Assembly: GCF_014654365.1 (NCBI RefSeq)
Contig: NZ_BNAY01000014.1
Location: 1-64,000 of the forward strand
Direction: 5' to 3'
Origin: Amycolatopsis oliviviridis
Lineage (GTDB): Bacteria; Actinomycetota; Actinomycetes; Mycobacteriales; Pseudonocardiaceae
DNA length: 64,000 nt
Positions within the stretch are counted from its first letter, which is position 1; each line of letters begins with the position of its first letter. The translations under genes and the position numbers were made by a program. This document shows, piece after piece, positions 43,094 through 51,023 of this stretch. The notes under the pieces were generated by a model, which was not told the origin of the DNA, made no database searches, and worked only from the letters and a program-made list of their open reading frames with translations.

Positions 43094-44425
43094 GTGACCG
43101 TCACCACCGAGACCCAGCGCAGGCTGCGCACCGAGATCCCCGGCCCTGCCTCGCGCGCCCTGCAGGAGCGACGCGCGGCCGTCGTCGCGGCGGGCGTGAG
43201 CTCGGTGCTGCCCGTCTACGTCACCTCGGCCGAAGGCGGCCTGCTCACCGACGCCGACGGCAACGTCCTGATCGACTTCGGTTCCGGCATCGCGGTGACC
43301 AACGTCGGCCACGCCGCGCCCGCCGTCGTGGACCGCGTCCGCGAGCAGGTCGGCCGGTTCACTCACACGTGTTTCATGGTCACGCCGTACGAGGGTTACG
43401 TCGAGGTGTGCGAAGCGCTCGACAAGCTGACGCCGGGCACCCACGAGAAGCGTTCGGTGCTGTTCAACTCGGGCGCCGAGGCAGTCGAGAACGCGGTGAA
43501 GATCGCCCGCGCCGCGACCGGCCGCCAGGCCGTCGTCGTGTTCGACCACGCCTACCACGGCCGCACCAACCTGACGATGGCGCTGACCGCGAAGTCCATC
43601 CCCTACAAGCACGGTTTCGGGCCGTTCGCGCCCGAGGTCTACCGGGTGCCGGGGTCGTACCCGTACCGCGACGGCCTGTCCGGCCCCGAAGCGGCGCGGA
43701 TCGCCATCGACCGCATCGAGAAGCAGATCGGCGGCGACCAGGTCGCGGCCGTCGTGCTGGAGCCGGTGCAGGGCGAGGGCGGGTTCATCGAGCCCGCCCC
43801 CGGCTTCCTGCCCGCGCTTTCGGCCTGGTGCACCGAGAACGGCGTCGTGTTCGTCGCCGACGAGGTGCAGACCGGGTTCTGTCGCACCGGCGAGTGGTTC
43901 GCGTCCACGCACGAAGACGTCGTGCCGGACCTGATCGCCACCGCGAAGGGCATCGCGGGCGGCCTGCCCCTGGCGGCCGTCACCGGCCGCGCGGAACTGC
44001 TCGACGCCGTCGGCCCGGGCGGGCTCGGCGGCACCTACGGCGGCAACCCGATCGCGTGCGCCGCGGCGCTCGGGTCGATCGAGACCATGCGCCAGGAGAA
44101 CCTCGCCGCGTCGGCGAAGCGCATCGAGAACGCGGTGCTGCCGCGGCTGCGCGCGCTGGCCGAGGAGACCGGCGTGATCGGCGACGTCCGCGGCCGCGGC
44201 GCGATGCTGGCCGCCGAGTTCGTGAAGCCGGGCACCACCGAACCCGACGCCGACCTGACCAAACGCGTCGCGCAGGCCTGCCACCAGGCCGGCGTCGTCG
44301 TCCTCACCTGCGGCACCTACGGCAACGTCGTCCGGCTGCTGCCGCCGCTGTCCCTGTCCACCGAACTGCTCGACGAGGGCCTGACGGTCCTGGAGCACGC
44401 TGTCCGTACGGAGGCCGTCAAGTGA
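43094..44425 (+). CDS. gabT: 4-aminobutyrate--2-oxoglutarate transaminase
   Basis: A 443-residue class III PLP-dependent aminotransferase that moves the amino group of GABA to 2-oxoglutarate, giving succinate semialdehyde and glutamate. The PLP-binding region reads FVADEVQTGFCRTGE followed by the Schiff-base Lys in IATAKGIAGGLPLAAVTGRA. The sequence LFNSGAEAVENAVKIARAAT is typical of GabT. GTG at 43094 has CAGGAG seven bases ahead; a TTG at 43088 is too close to that site. The stop overlaps the start of the next gene by four bases, so the two are translationally coupled. Confidence 0.92.
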   Translation: MTVTTETQRRLRTEIPGPASRALQERRAAVVAAGVSSVLPVYVTSAEGGLLTDADGNVLIDFGSGIAVTNVGHAAPAVVDRVREQVGRFTHTCFMVTPYEGYVEVCEALDKLTPGTHEKRSVLFNSGAEAVENAVKIARAATGRQAVVVFDHAYHGRTNLTMALTAKSIPYKHGFGPFAPEVYRVPGSYPYRDGLSGPEAARIAIDRIEKQIGGDQVAAVVLEPVQGEGGFIEPAPGFLPALSAWCTENGVVFVADEVQTGFCRTGEWFASTHEDVVPDLIATAKGIAGGLPLAAVTGRAELLDAVGPGGLGGTYGGNPIACAAALGSIETMRQENLAASAKRIENAVLPRLRALAEETGVIGDVRGRGAMLAAEFVKPGTTEPDADLTKRVAQACHQAGVVVLTCGTYGNVVRLLPPLSLSTELLDEGLTVLEHAVRTEAVK

Positions 44426-45852
44426 GCACCTTCCCCTTCTGGGTAGCCGGAAAGCCGGTCACCAGCGGCGAAACCGCCGTCGTCCGGCACTCCTTCGACG
44501 GGAGCGAGGCCGGCTCGCACCACGTTCCGTCCACTTCGGACATCGAGACCGCGGTCCAGGCCGCGCACGACGTCTCCGACGAGTTCGCGACGCTGCCCGC
44601 GCACGTCCGGGCGGGCGCGTTGGACCACGTGTCCCGAGTCCTGGGTGAGCGGTCCGAAGAGATCGCGCAGCTGATCACCGCCGAGTCCGGCAAGCCGCTG
44701 AAGTGGTCGCGCGGCGAGATCGGGCGCGCCGCGTCGACGTTCCGGTGGGCCGCCGAAGAGGCCCGCCGGTTCTCCGGCGACCTGCAGCGGCTCGACACCG
44801 ACCCGGGCGGCACCGGACGGCTCGCCCTGGTGCGCCGCGTGCCGAAGGGCCCGGTGCTGGGCATCACGCCGTTCAACTTCCCGCTGAACCTGGTGGCGCA
44901 CAAGGTGGCGCCCGCGATCGCGGTCGGCGCGCCGATCGTGCTCAAGCCCGCGCCCGCGACGCCGCTGACCGCGCTGCTGCTCGGCGAGATCCTCGCCGAG
45001 ACCGATCTTCCGGCCGGGAGCTGGTCGATCCTCCCGGTGAGCAACGAGGAATCGGCCAAGCTGGTCGCGGATCCGCGGCTGCCGGTCGTGTCGTTCACCG
45101 GTTCCGTGCCGGTGGGCTGGGGCATCCGCGACAGCGTGCCGCGCAAGCACGTCGCGCTGGAACTCGGCGGCAACGCCGCAGTGCTCGTCTGTCCCGATTG
45201 GACGGATCTGGACTTCGCGGCGCAGCGGATCGCGACGTTCGCGATGTACCAGGCCGGGCAGTCGTGCATTTCGGTGCAGCGCGTGTACGCGCACGCCCAC
45301 GTCTACGAGGAGCTGCAGGCGAAGGTGCTGGAGCAGGTGCGCGCGCTCGGGACCGGCAACCCGCGCACTGACGGCGTCGACGTCGGCCCGCTGATCAACA
45401 CCGCCGCCGCTTCCCGGGTGGAGTCGTGGATCACGGCCGCGGTCGACGCGGGCGGCGAACTGCTGACCGGCGGCAAGCGCGACGGCGCGACCGTCGAGCC
45501 GACCGTGCTCGCGAACGTGCCGGAGGACGCGTCGGTGATGGCCGACGAGGTCTTCGGGCCGGTCGTGTCGATCACGCGGGTGGATTCGGTGGAAGACGGG
45601 GTGCGCCGGATCAACGACTCGCGCTTCGGACTCCAGGCGGGCGTGTTCACGCGCGACCTGCCGACGGCGTTCGACGTGTCCGCGAAGCTGCGCGTCGGTG
45701 GCGTGCTCGTCGGCGACGTGCCGAGCTTCCGTGCCGACCAGATGCCTTACGGCGGCGTGAAGGACTCCGGCGTCGGCCGCGAAGGCCCGGCTTCGGCGAT
45801 GGCGGACTTCACCGAGGAGCGCGTCACCGTCCTGACCGGCCTGACCCTCTGA
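44422..45852 (+). CDS. Succinate-semialdehyde dehydrogenase-type aldehyde dehydrogenase
   Basis: A 476-residue aldehyde dehydrogenase with catalytic Cys in YQAGQSCISVQRVY and Glu in HVALELGGNAAVLV. TPFNFPLNLVAHKVAPAIA is the cofactor-binding segment. By sequence it lies in a group that also contains lactaldehyde and phosphonoacetaldehyde dehydrogenases. The GTGA overlap with gabT argues that the substrate is succinate semialdehyde, completing GABA conversion to succinate. The open frame extends over 2 kb upstream in the same phase, but that part is antisense to pucR and out of frame with gabT, so it is not coding. A family E palindrome follows the stop. Confidence 0.85.
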   Translation: MSTFPFWVAGKPVTSGETAVVRHSFDGSEAGSHHVPSTSDIETAVQAAHDVSDEFATLPAHVRAGALDHVSRVLGERSEEIAQLITAESGKPLKWSRGEIGRAASTFRWAAEEARRFSGDLQRLDTDPGGTGRLALVRRVPKGPVLGITPFNFPLNLVAHKVAPAIAVGAPIVLKPAPATPLTALLLGEILAETDLPAGSWSILPVSNEESAKLVADPRLPVVSFTGSVPVGWGIRDSVPRKHVALELGGNAAVLVCPDWTDLDFAAQRIATFAMYQAGQSCISVQRVYAHAHVYEELQAKVLEQVRALGTGNPRTDGVDVGPLINTAAASRVESWITAAVDAGGELLTGGKRDGATVEPTVLANVPEDASVMADEVFGPVVSITRVDSVEDGVRRINDSRFGLQAGVFTRDLPTAFDVSAKLRVGGVLVGDVPSFRADQMPYGGVKDSGVGREGPASAMADFTEERVTVLTGLTL

Positions 45853-45868
45853 TCCCCCTCCGCATTTC

Positions 45869-45917
45869 GTCCTCTGGATGCGCTGGTTCGCGGCGCGAAC
45901 TACCGCATTCAGAGGAC
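45869..45917. repeat. Palindromic repeat E, probable bidirectional terminator
   Basis: Outer arms GTCCTCTGGATGCG (45869-45882) and CGCATTCAGAGGAC (45904-45917) with one mismatch, and an inner GTTCGCG/CGCGAAC stem. It lies between convergent genes. The minus-strand gene ends inside it: LVL and the TGA stop are encoded by the right arm. Confidence 0.72.
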
Positions 45918-46670
45918 TAAACGCGTGAGGTGGGCGTGGGCCTCGACCAGCGAAGGGCCGTACCAGGTCAGGTGACGCCCGGAGACCAGGACGTACTTCG
46001 CGCCGGGGAACGCTTCGGGGCCGTCGTCCGCGGTGAACTCGTAGGGCTCGTCGGGCAGTACGAGCAGGTTCGCGTCTTCGGCCGCGAAGCGCGCCCGGAG
46101 TTCTTCGAGCTTCGGGCGCGGGTAACGCTCTTCGTCGTCCGCGTAGGCGTTGCCGATCCCGACGCGATGCAGGACGTCGCCGCCGAAGGTGTCCCGGCCC
46201 AGCACGATCCACGGCTTCCGCCACACCGGCACGACCGCGCGGAACCGTTCCGGCAGGGTTTCCCGCCACACCTCTTCGGCCTCGACCAGCCAGTCCGGCT
46301 CGGCGAGGTCGTAAGCCTGCGTCAGGATCCGCCGGATCGAGGCGAGCGCGCCCGGCACGGTCGCCGACGCCTCCATCACCCAGACCGGAATTCCGTTGGC
46401 GCGCAGGCGTTCGACGTCCTCAGGCCGGTTCTCTTCGGAGTTCGCCAGCACCAGATCCGGTGCGAGTTCGAGGACTTCGTCCACGTTCGGGTACTTCGAA
46501 CCGCCGACCCTCGGCACGTCCAGATCGACCGGATGGGTGCAGTAGTCCGTGGCGCCCGCGAGCCTTCCCGGCGCGCTGACCTCGACGGCCTCGGTCAGCG
46601 AAGGCACGAGCGAGACCACCCGCGCCGCCGGAGCGCGCAGCGGGACCACTTCACCGAGGTCGTCGATCAT
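45909..46670 (-). CDS. Helical-backbone metal receptor-like protein (BtuF/FepB-type fold, cytoplasmic)
   Basis: A 253-residue protein with the pattern of periplasmic cobalamin or Fe-siderophore binding proteins: RVVSLVPSLTEAV at the start, then GATDYCTHP, NVDEVLELAPDLVLANSEENRPEDVERL and a second lobe ending DANLLVLPDEPYEF. It has no signal peptide or lipobox, and no permease or ATPase partner is adjacent. Such cytoplasmic homologues are annotated as helical backbone metal receptors without known function. The start overlaps the stop of the RNB ribonuclease gene by four bases (ATGA), so expression is coupled. An upstream frame to 46967 lies inside the ribonuclease gene. Confidence 0.75.
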   Translation of the reverse strand: MIDDLGEVVPLRAPAARVVSLVPSLTEAVEVSAPGRLAGATDYCTHPVDLDVPRVGGSKYPNVDEVLELAPDLVLANSEENRPEDVERLRANGIPVWVMEASATVPGALASIRRILTQAYDLAEPDWLVEAEEVWRETLPERFRAVVPVWRKPWIVLGRDTFGGDVLHRVGIGNAYADDEERYPRPKLEELRARFAAEDANLLVLPDEPYEFTADDGPEAFPGAKYVLVSGRHLTWYGPSLVEAHAHLTRLVL

Positions 46671-48091
46671 GCCCGCTCGAACGACAGTTTCCGCTTGTCG
46701 ACGTCCACCGCGGTGAGCCGGACGCGGATCCGCTCGCCTTCGGGCAGTTTCTCGCCGGTGCATTTGGACATCACCGGCGGATCCTCGACCAGGATCTCGG
46801 CCTTGGTCTCCTCCGCGCGCAGCACGATCGCGCCGAACTCGCCGCCGATGTGCTCGGCCATCACCCAGACCTCGACCTGGTCGATGCTGGCCCGTTCGAC
46901 CTTGGCCGCCAGCGTGTCGGACGCGGTCATCTGTTCCGGCACCTCCGAAAGCGCCGCACGGACCCACGCGGGCACTTCGCGGCCGGCGCTCACGGCGAGG
47001 CAGATCTCGGTGGCGAACCGGTCGACCAGCCGCCGGATCGGCGCGGTGACGTGGGCGTACGCGCCGCCGATCCCGGCGTGCGTGGTCAAGGCGGGCAGTT
47101 CACCGTCGAACGCGGTGTACCCGGCGCCACGCAAAAGCCTTGTGGTGTCGGCGAAAAGTGCCATGGACGCGGGCTGACCGGGATCGAGCGCGGCCAGGAA
47201 CTCCGACACGCTCTTGCCCTCGGGCCAGTCGATGTTCAGCGCCTGCGCGGACCGGCCCAGCCATTCGACCGCGTCGGCGTCGGGCGGCGGCAGCGTGCGC
47301 AGGACACCGATCTTGGCGTCGATCATGATCTTGGCCGCGGCCATGCCGGTGAGCAGCGAGATCTCGGCGTTCCAGGCGTCGACGTCGTTGCGCGGCCGCT
47401 GGATCAGTGCCCAGCCGCCGTCGGGATCGCCACTGATCTCCTGTTCCGGCAACTGGAGTTCGACCGCGCCGCGCCGGATCGCGAGGTCACGGCGCAGGCG
47501 GCCCAGCTCGGGCAGCGCGGCGACCGACGGATGCGGGTGGCCCGCGTCGATCGAGGCCTGGACGGTCTCGTAGTCGAACTGCTCGGTGGACCGGACCAGT
47601 GCCCGGCGGACGTCGGTCGCCGTCGGTTCACCACTCGCGTCGACGTCGATGGTCCACAGCACCGCGGGCCGGGTCTCCCCCGGCAACAGGCTGGCCGCGC
47701 CCTCGGACAGCACCGGCGGATGCAGCGGGACGTTCCCGTCGGGCAGGTACAGCGTCTGCCCGCGGCGCCGCGCCTCCTTGTCGAGCGCGCCACCCGGCGG
47801 GATGAACGCGGCCAGATCGGCGATCGCGTAGTGGACCCGGAACCCGCCGCCCTCGACGCGTTCGATCAGCACCGCCTGGTCGAGATCCTTGGCGCCGGGC
47901 GGATCGATGGTGACGAAGGGCAGACCGGTGGCGTCTTCGCGGCCGCCCGCCGACTCGAGCGGGTCGACGACCGCCGCCTCCGCCTCGGCGAGCACCTCGG
48001 GCCCGAACGACTCCGGCAGCGAAAACTCGGCTCGCAGGCGACCGAAGTCCCCTCCGGCCGTGTGTGTCCTGATCACGAGTGGAGGCACCAC
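46667..48091 (-). CDS. RNB-domain ribonuclease (RNase II family)
   Basis: A 474-residue 3'-5' exoribonuclease-type protein. The RNB catalytic domain is marked by TIDPPGAKDLDQAVLIERV with its acidic metal ligands, HYAIADLAAFI, and the later THAGIGGAYAHVTAPIRRLVDR region. It is shorter than RNase R or RNase II, because the N-terminal cold-shock domains are missing and only a reduced C-terminal S1-like tail (GERIRVRLTAVDVDKRKLSF) is present. This short type is common in actinobacteria. It probably degrades RNA in the cytoplasm. Start is GTG at 48091 or the next GTG codon. It is coupled with the downstream metal-receptor-like gene. Confidence 0.85.
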   Translation of the reverse strand: MVPPLVIRTHTAGGDFGRLRAEFSLPESFGPEVLAEAEAAVVDPLESAGGREDATGLPFVTIDPPGAKDLDQAVLIERVEGGGFRVHYAIADLAAFIPPGGALDKEARRRGQTLYLPDGNVPLHPPVLSEGAASLLPGETRPAVLWTIDVDASGEPTATDVRRALVRSTEQFDYETVQASIDAGHPHPSVAALPELGRLRRDLAIRRGAVELQLPEQEISGDPDGGWALIQRPRNDVDAWNAEISLLTGMAAAKIMIDAKIGVLRTLPPPDADAVEWLGRSAQALNIDWPEGKSVSEFLAALDPGQPASMALFADTTRLLRGAGYTAFDGELPALTTHAGIGGAYAHVTAPIRRLVDRFATEICLAVSAGREVPAWVRAALSEVPEQMTASDTLAAKVERASIDQVEVWVMAEHIGGEFGAIVLRAEETKAEILVEDPPVMSKCTGEKLPEGERIRVRLTAVDVDKRKLSFERA

Positions 48092-48167
48092 CCAACCCTA
48101 TCCCGATTCGGCCAGGTTGATCGCCCGTTCGGGTGCGAGCCGGTCGGGTGTACGTTATCGGCCGAAA

Positions 48168-48188
48168 TGAAAACCGATACCCTTTTCA
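48168..48188. promoter_or_regulatory. TGAAAA-N9-TTTTCA inverted repeat upstream of the CooC-like gene
   Basis: Six-base arms TGAAAA (48168-48173) and TTTTCA (48183-48188). The arms match half-sites of actinobacterial Zur boxes, but the spacing is longer than in a canonical box, so this is only a candidate operator. It lies 23 bases ahead of the start codon. Confidence 0.35.
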
Positions 48189-48210
48189 AAACGACAGGAA
48201 GGGCCGTGGC

Positions 48211-49176
48211 GTGAAGATCGCGTTCGTCGGGAAGGGCGGCAGCGGAAAGACCACACTGGCGTCGCTGTTCACCGCGTACCTGGCCGGTGGCGGGAAACCG
48301 GTGCTGGCGATCGACGCGGACATCAACCAGCATCTCGCCGTCGCGCTCGGCGCCAGCGAGGAAGAGGCCATCGCGTGGCCGACGCTGGGCGACAACATGG
48401 GCCTGATCAAGGAATACCTGCGCGGCGACAACCCGCGGATCGCCGACACGGCCTCGATGATCAAGACGACCCCGCCGGGCCGCGGGTCGCGCCTGGTCCG
48501 GCCGTTCGAGGACAACCCGATCTTCCAGGCGTGCTTCCGCGATTTCGGCGGCGTGCGGCTCGGCGTCACCGGGCAGTTCGACGAGGACGACCTCGGCGTC
48601 GCCTGCTACCACTCGAAGGTCGGCGCGGCGGAGCTGCTGCTGAACCACATGATCGACGACGCGGGCGAGTACGTCGTCATGGACATGACCGCCGGCGCCG
48701 ACGCGTTCGCGTCCGGCCTTTTCACGCGGTTCGACGTGACGTTCCTGGTGTGCGAACCGACCGTGCGCAGCGTCGGCGTGTACCGGCAGTACGCCGACTA
48801 CGCGCGCGACTTCGGCGTGCGACTGGTCGTCGTGGGCAACAAGGTGACCGAGGACGAGGACATCGACTTCCTGCGCGAGGAGGTCGGCGAAGCGCTGCTG
48901 GGCTGGATGGAGAACTCGCGACACGTCCGCGCCGCCGAACGCGGCCGCGCGCGCCCGATCGGCGAACTCGAGGCGCACAACCTCGCGACACTGTGCTCGA
49001 TGCTCGCGACCGTCGACTCCGAGCAGCGCGACTGGGCTCGTTATCAGCGTCAGGGCGTCGAGTTCCACCTCCGCAACGCGCGGGCGTGGGGCAGCGGGCG
49101 GGCCGGGGAAGACCTCACGGCTCAGGTGGACCCGGAGTTCGTGCTCGGCCCGGCACTGGCCCGACAGGACGCCTGA
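48211..49176 (+). CDS. CooC-like P-loop ATPase
   Basis: A 321-residue MinD/CooC-type ATPase. The deviant Walker A is FVGKGGSGKTTLASL at the extreme N-terminus, with the switch-type ADINQHLAVALGA after it, and MDMTAGADAFASGLFTRFDV in the middle. CooC inserts nickel into carbon monoxide dehydrogenase; relatives mature other metalloenzymes. No nickel enzyme is nearby, so the client is unknown. The GTG at 48211 has AGGAAGGG in front. The earlier in-frame start at 48133 would add low-complexity residues. It diverges from the RNB ribonuclease gene. Confidence 0.82.
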   Translation: MKIAFVGKGGSGKTTLASLFTAYLAGGGKPVLAIDADINQHLAVALGASEEEAIAWPTLGDNMGLIKEYLRGDNPRIADTASMIKTTPPGRGSRLVRPFEDNPIFQACFRDFGGVRLGVTGQFDEDDLGVACYHSKVGAAELLLNHMIDDAGEYVVMDMTAGADAFASGLFTRFDVTFLVCEPTVRSVGVYRQYADYARDFGVRLVVVGNKVTEDEDIDFLREEVGEALLGWMENSRHVRAAERGRARPIGELEAHNLATLCSMLATVDSEQRDWARYQRQGVEFHLRNARAWGSGRAGEDLTAQVDPEFVLGPALARQDA

Positions 49177-49197
49177 CCTGCGGTTTCTCGTCCGAGA

Positions 49198-49263
49198 AGA
49201 GCAAGGGACCTTTGCTAGCGTTCGTTAGCGCACTAACTAACGGGAGCAAAGGTCCCTTGCTCT
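49198..49263. terminator. Repeat A hairpin after the CooC-like gene
   Basis: Arms of 19 bases (49198-49216 and 49245-49263) with the AGCAAGGGACCTTTGCT core and an inner GTTAG/CTAAC stem. It lies 22 bases past the stop codon and probably ends the transcript. Confidence 0.7.
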
Positions 49264-49297
49264 CGCTTCTCTTAATGTTGAGAGAGGTGTAAGTCCG

Positions 49298-49382
49298 TGA
49301 AGGCCCCCTTCACGCGGCTCAGCCGAGGAAACTCGCCCTTCGCGGCCGCCCAAGTAGCTAGGCGCAAGCAAGGGGGCCTTCA
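49298..49382. repeat. Palindromic repeat B, separated arms
   Basis: Perfect 13-base arms TGAAGGCCCCCTT (49298-49310) and AAGGGGGCCTTCA (49370-49382) about 59 bases apart. The first arm is preceded by GTCCG, as in the compact family B copy at 60013-60071. Confidence 0.6.
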
Positions 49383-49450
49383 TGTACTCGCCCCGAGGCG
49401 CGACCGCGCCAAAGCCCAACCGCGCCCAAAGCCCAACAGCCCCAGAGCAC

Positions 49451-49481
49451 AGGCGACAGCAAAGGTCCCTTGCTCTCTTTT
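49451..49481. repeat. Dispersed repeat A, single arm
   Basis: AGGCGACAGCAAAGGTCCCT continued by TGCTCTCTTTT. It lies 27 bases past the stop of the small SPOR-like gene on the minus strand and carries a T-tract in the plus direction. Confidence 0.7.
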
Positions 49482-49507
49482 CGCGGGTCAGCGCGGCCCG
49501 GACGCCC

Positions 49508-49705
49508 TCAGTCGCCGTTCCACTTGGCGTCTTCGGCGTCGGCCTGGCGCGTGCGTTCCTTGGCGATGTCCAGGGCACGCCTGGCCGTCGCCTCGTCCGG
49601 GTACGGGCCCAGGAGGTCGATGCTCCGGCCGCGTTCCAGGTGCTCGACCTGGTTCGTCTTGGTGTTGAAGTACCAGCCCTGATCCGGGTTCGGGTCGCTC
49701 GACAT
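49508..49705 (-). CDS. Small SPOR-like conserved protein
   Basis: A 65-residue acidic, soluble protein (MSSDPNPDQGWYFNTKTNQV start). The pattern WYFNTKTNQVE, then LGPYPDEATARRALD and a charged tail resembles a short actinobacterial SPOR-like family seen as single small proteins. SPOR domains can bind denuded peptidoglycan, but this protein has no export signal. It starts 34 bases past the stop of the proline-rich protein and may be the last gene of the secretion-type operon. The family call is moderate. Confidence 0.7.
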   Translation of the reverse strand: MSSDPNPDQGWYFNTKTNQVEHLERGRSIDLLGPYPDEATARRALDIAKERTRQADAEDAKWNGD

Positions 49706-49739
49706 AGGTCAAGCGTGACATCACCCGGACGTCCTGTCA

Positions 49740-50930
49740 TCACTTGCGATAGCGGTACGGGATCTCCGTGGGATCACCGGTCGGCCCGAATTCGTCGCCT
49801 TCGGACGAGTCCACCTTCGAACTTTCCGGCACGCTTTCGGCGAGTTCGTCGAACCAGCCCCGGCCCATCGGAACACCGCGCGGCGGGGTGGGAAGGTCCG
49901 GTACGACGGGGATGCCCTGCGGATGCGAAGCGGACGAGGTCGGCTGCGGCAAGGGCCCCGAAGGCGGCCCGGTCACCGGACGAGTGGCCGGAGGCATCGC
50001 GGACGACGGCGGCGTCGTGGCGGGCGGTGTCGTGGCGGGCGGGGGTGTGACAGGCGGCGGGCTCGCGGGCGGCGGTTCCGGCTGTGGCTCGGCCTGAGGC
50101 GGCGCGACGGACTGCGCTTCCGGCGTCGCCGGAGGCGCGCTCACCGGAGGCGGAGGCGGCGCCTGGTTCGCCGTAGCGGGCCGCGACTGGCTGGGCTGAG
50201 GCAACGGCGGCTGAGCCTGAGGCGCGGACGGTGCGGCGGGCGGCGGCGCCTGAGACGCGGGCGCCGTGTGATTACCCGGCAGCGGAGGCGCGGGCGGTCC
50301 GGTGGGCGGGGTGACCGTACGCCACACCGGCGCGGGTCCGATGTTCATCGGCGCCGGGGCCCGCGGCGGCTGTGGCGGCGGTGCCTGTTGTTGCCCGGGC
50401 GCGGGCGGCGCGGCCTGCGAAGGAGGCGGGGGCGCCTGGCGCTGCGCGGGCTTCGGGATCGGGTCGAGGCAGGAGACGAGCACCGTGGTGTTGGCCGGGT
50501 CGTCGATCTTCCGGCCGCTGCGCTCGCGGTAGATCATCTCGCCTTCGGTGTCCATCTCGACCAGGTAGCCGGCCTCCGCCAGCTGCTCCTCGTCGAGGTC
50601 GACGAGCTTTTCGTACCGCGACGGGACGACCCGGTAGACGGGCCAGGCGAGCCGGGCGTTCTCGTGGTGGAACTGGGCCAGCAGGGCGGCCATCTGCTGC
50701 TGCCAGGGCAGCGACATCCCCTCGGCCAGTGAACGCGGCAACACGACGTAGCCGGGGTCGACCCCGGGCCAGCCCTGGTTCAGCTGGTCCGCCAGCGGCG
50801 TGCTCGACGCCGGCCGGGCGGCCTGCCTCGCGGGCTGCGCGGTACCGAAAAGATCGCGGGGATCGACCTCCGGGCCGCCTCCCGCCGCGGGCTTGCCTCG
50901 CCTTCCGAATTTCCGTGCCACGTTCTTCAT
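49740..50930 (-). CDS. Proline-rich protein of the conjugation-type operon
   Basis: A 396-residue soluble protein of unknown function. Residues 1-35 are basic and Gly-rich, residues about 45-150 look globular (YVVLPRSLAEGMSLPWQQQM, then WPVYRVVPSRYEKLVDLDEE), residues about 155-340 are a low-complexity Pro/Ala/Gln tract, and the end is acidic. There is no signal peptide or membrane segment. ATG at 50930 is chosen; the frame opens earlier at 51011. Its place behind the hydrolase and core membrane genes suggests a cytoplasmic or adaptor role in the apparatus. No function is assigned. Confidence 0.75.
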   Translation of the reverse strand: MKNVARKFGRRGKPAAGGGPEVDPRDLFGTAQPARQAARPASSTPLADQLNQGWPGVDPGYVVLPRSLAEGMSLPWQQQMAALLAQFHHENARLAWPVYRVVPSRYEKLVDLDEEQLAEAGYLVEMDTEGEMIYRERSGRKIDDPANTTVLVSCLDPIPKPAQRQAPPPPSQAAPPAPGQQQAPPPQPPRAPAPMNIGPAPVWRTVTPPTGPPAPPLPGNHTAPASQAPPPAAPSAPQAQPPLPQPSQSRPATANQAPPPPPVSAPPATPEAQSVAPPQAEPQPEPPPASPPPVTPPPATTPPATTPPSSAMPPATRPVTGPPSGPLPQPTSSASHPQGIPVVPDLPTPPRGVPMGRGWFDELAESVPESSKVDSSEGDEFGPTGDPTEIPYRYRK

Positions 50931-51023
50931 CCTCTGCCAGTGTGCGGCCGCGTGCCGGTGGACAGGCCGCCACTTCGGGTGAATCCGATGGTCCCGCTGT
51001 CGCGATACCACGCTGTCACCATG

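Larger units (their letters stand above)
49177..49507. other. Repeat-filled intergenic region
   Basis: About 330 bases without a gene. It holds a family A hairpin, a family B inverted pair and a further family A arm, which are listed separately. The rest shows no recognisable coding or RNA feature. Confidence 0.6.

Noticed and set aside
41899..44421. A 2.5-kb in-frame extension upstream of the gabD-type dehydrogenase
   Set aside because: It is antisense to the pucR-type gene and out of frame with gabT, and gabT itself is clearly coding. The GTGA overlap gives a normal start at 44422.
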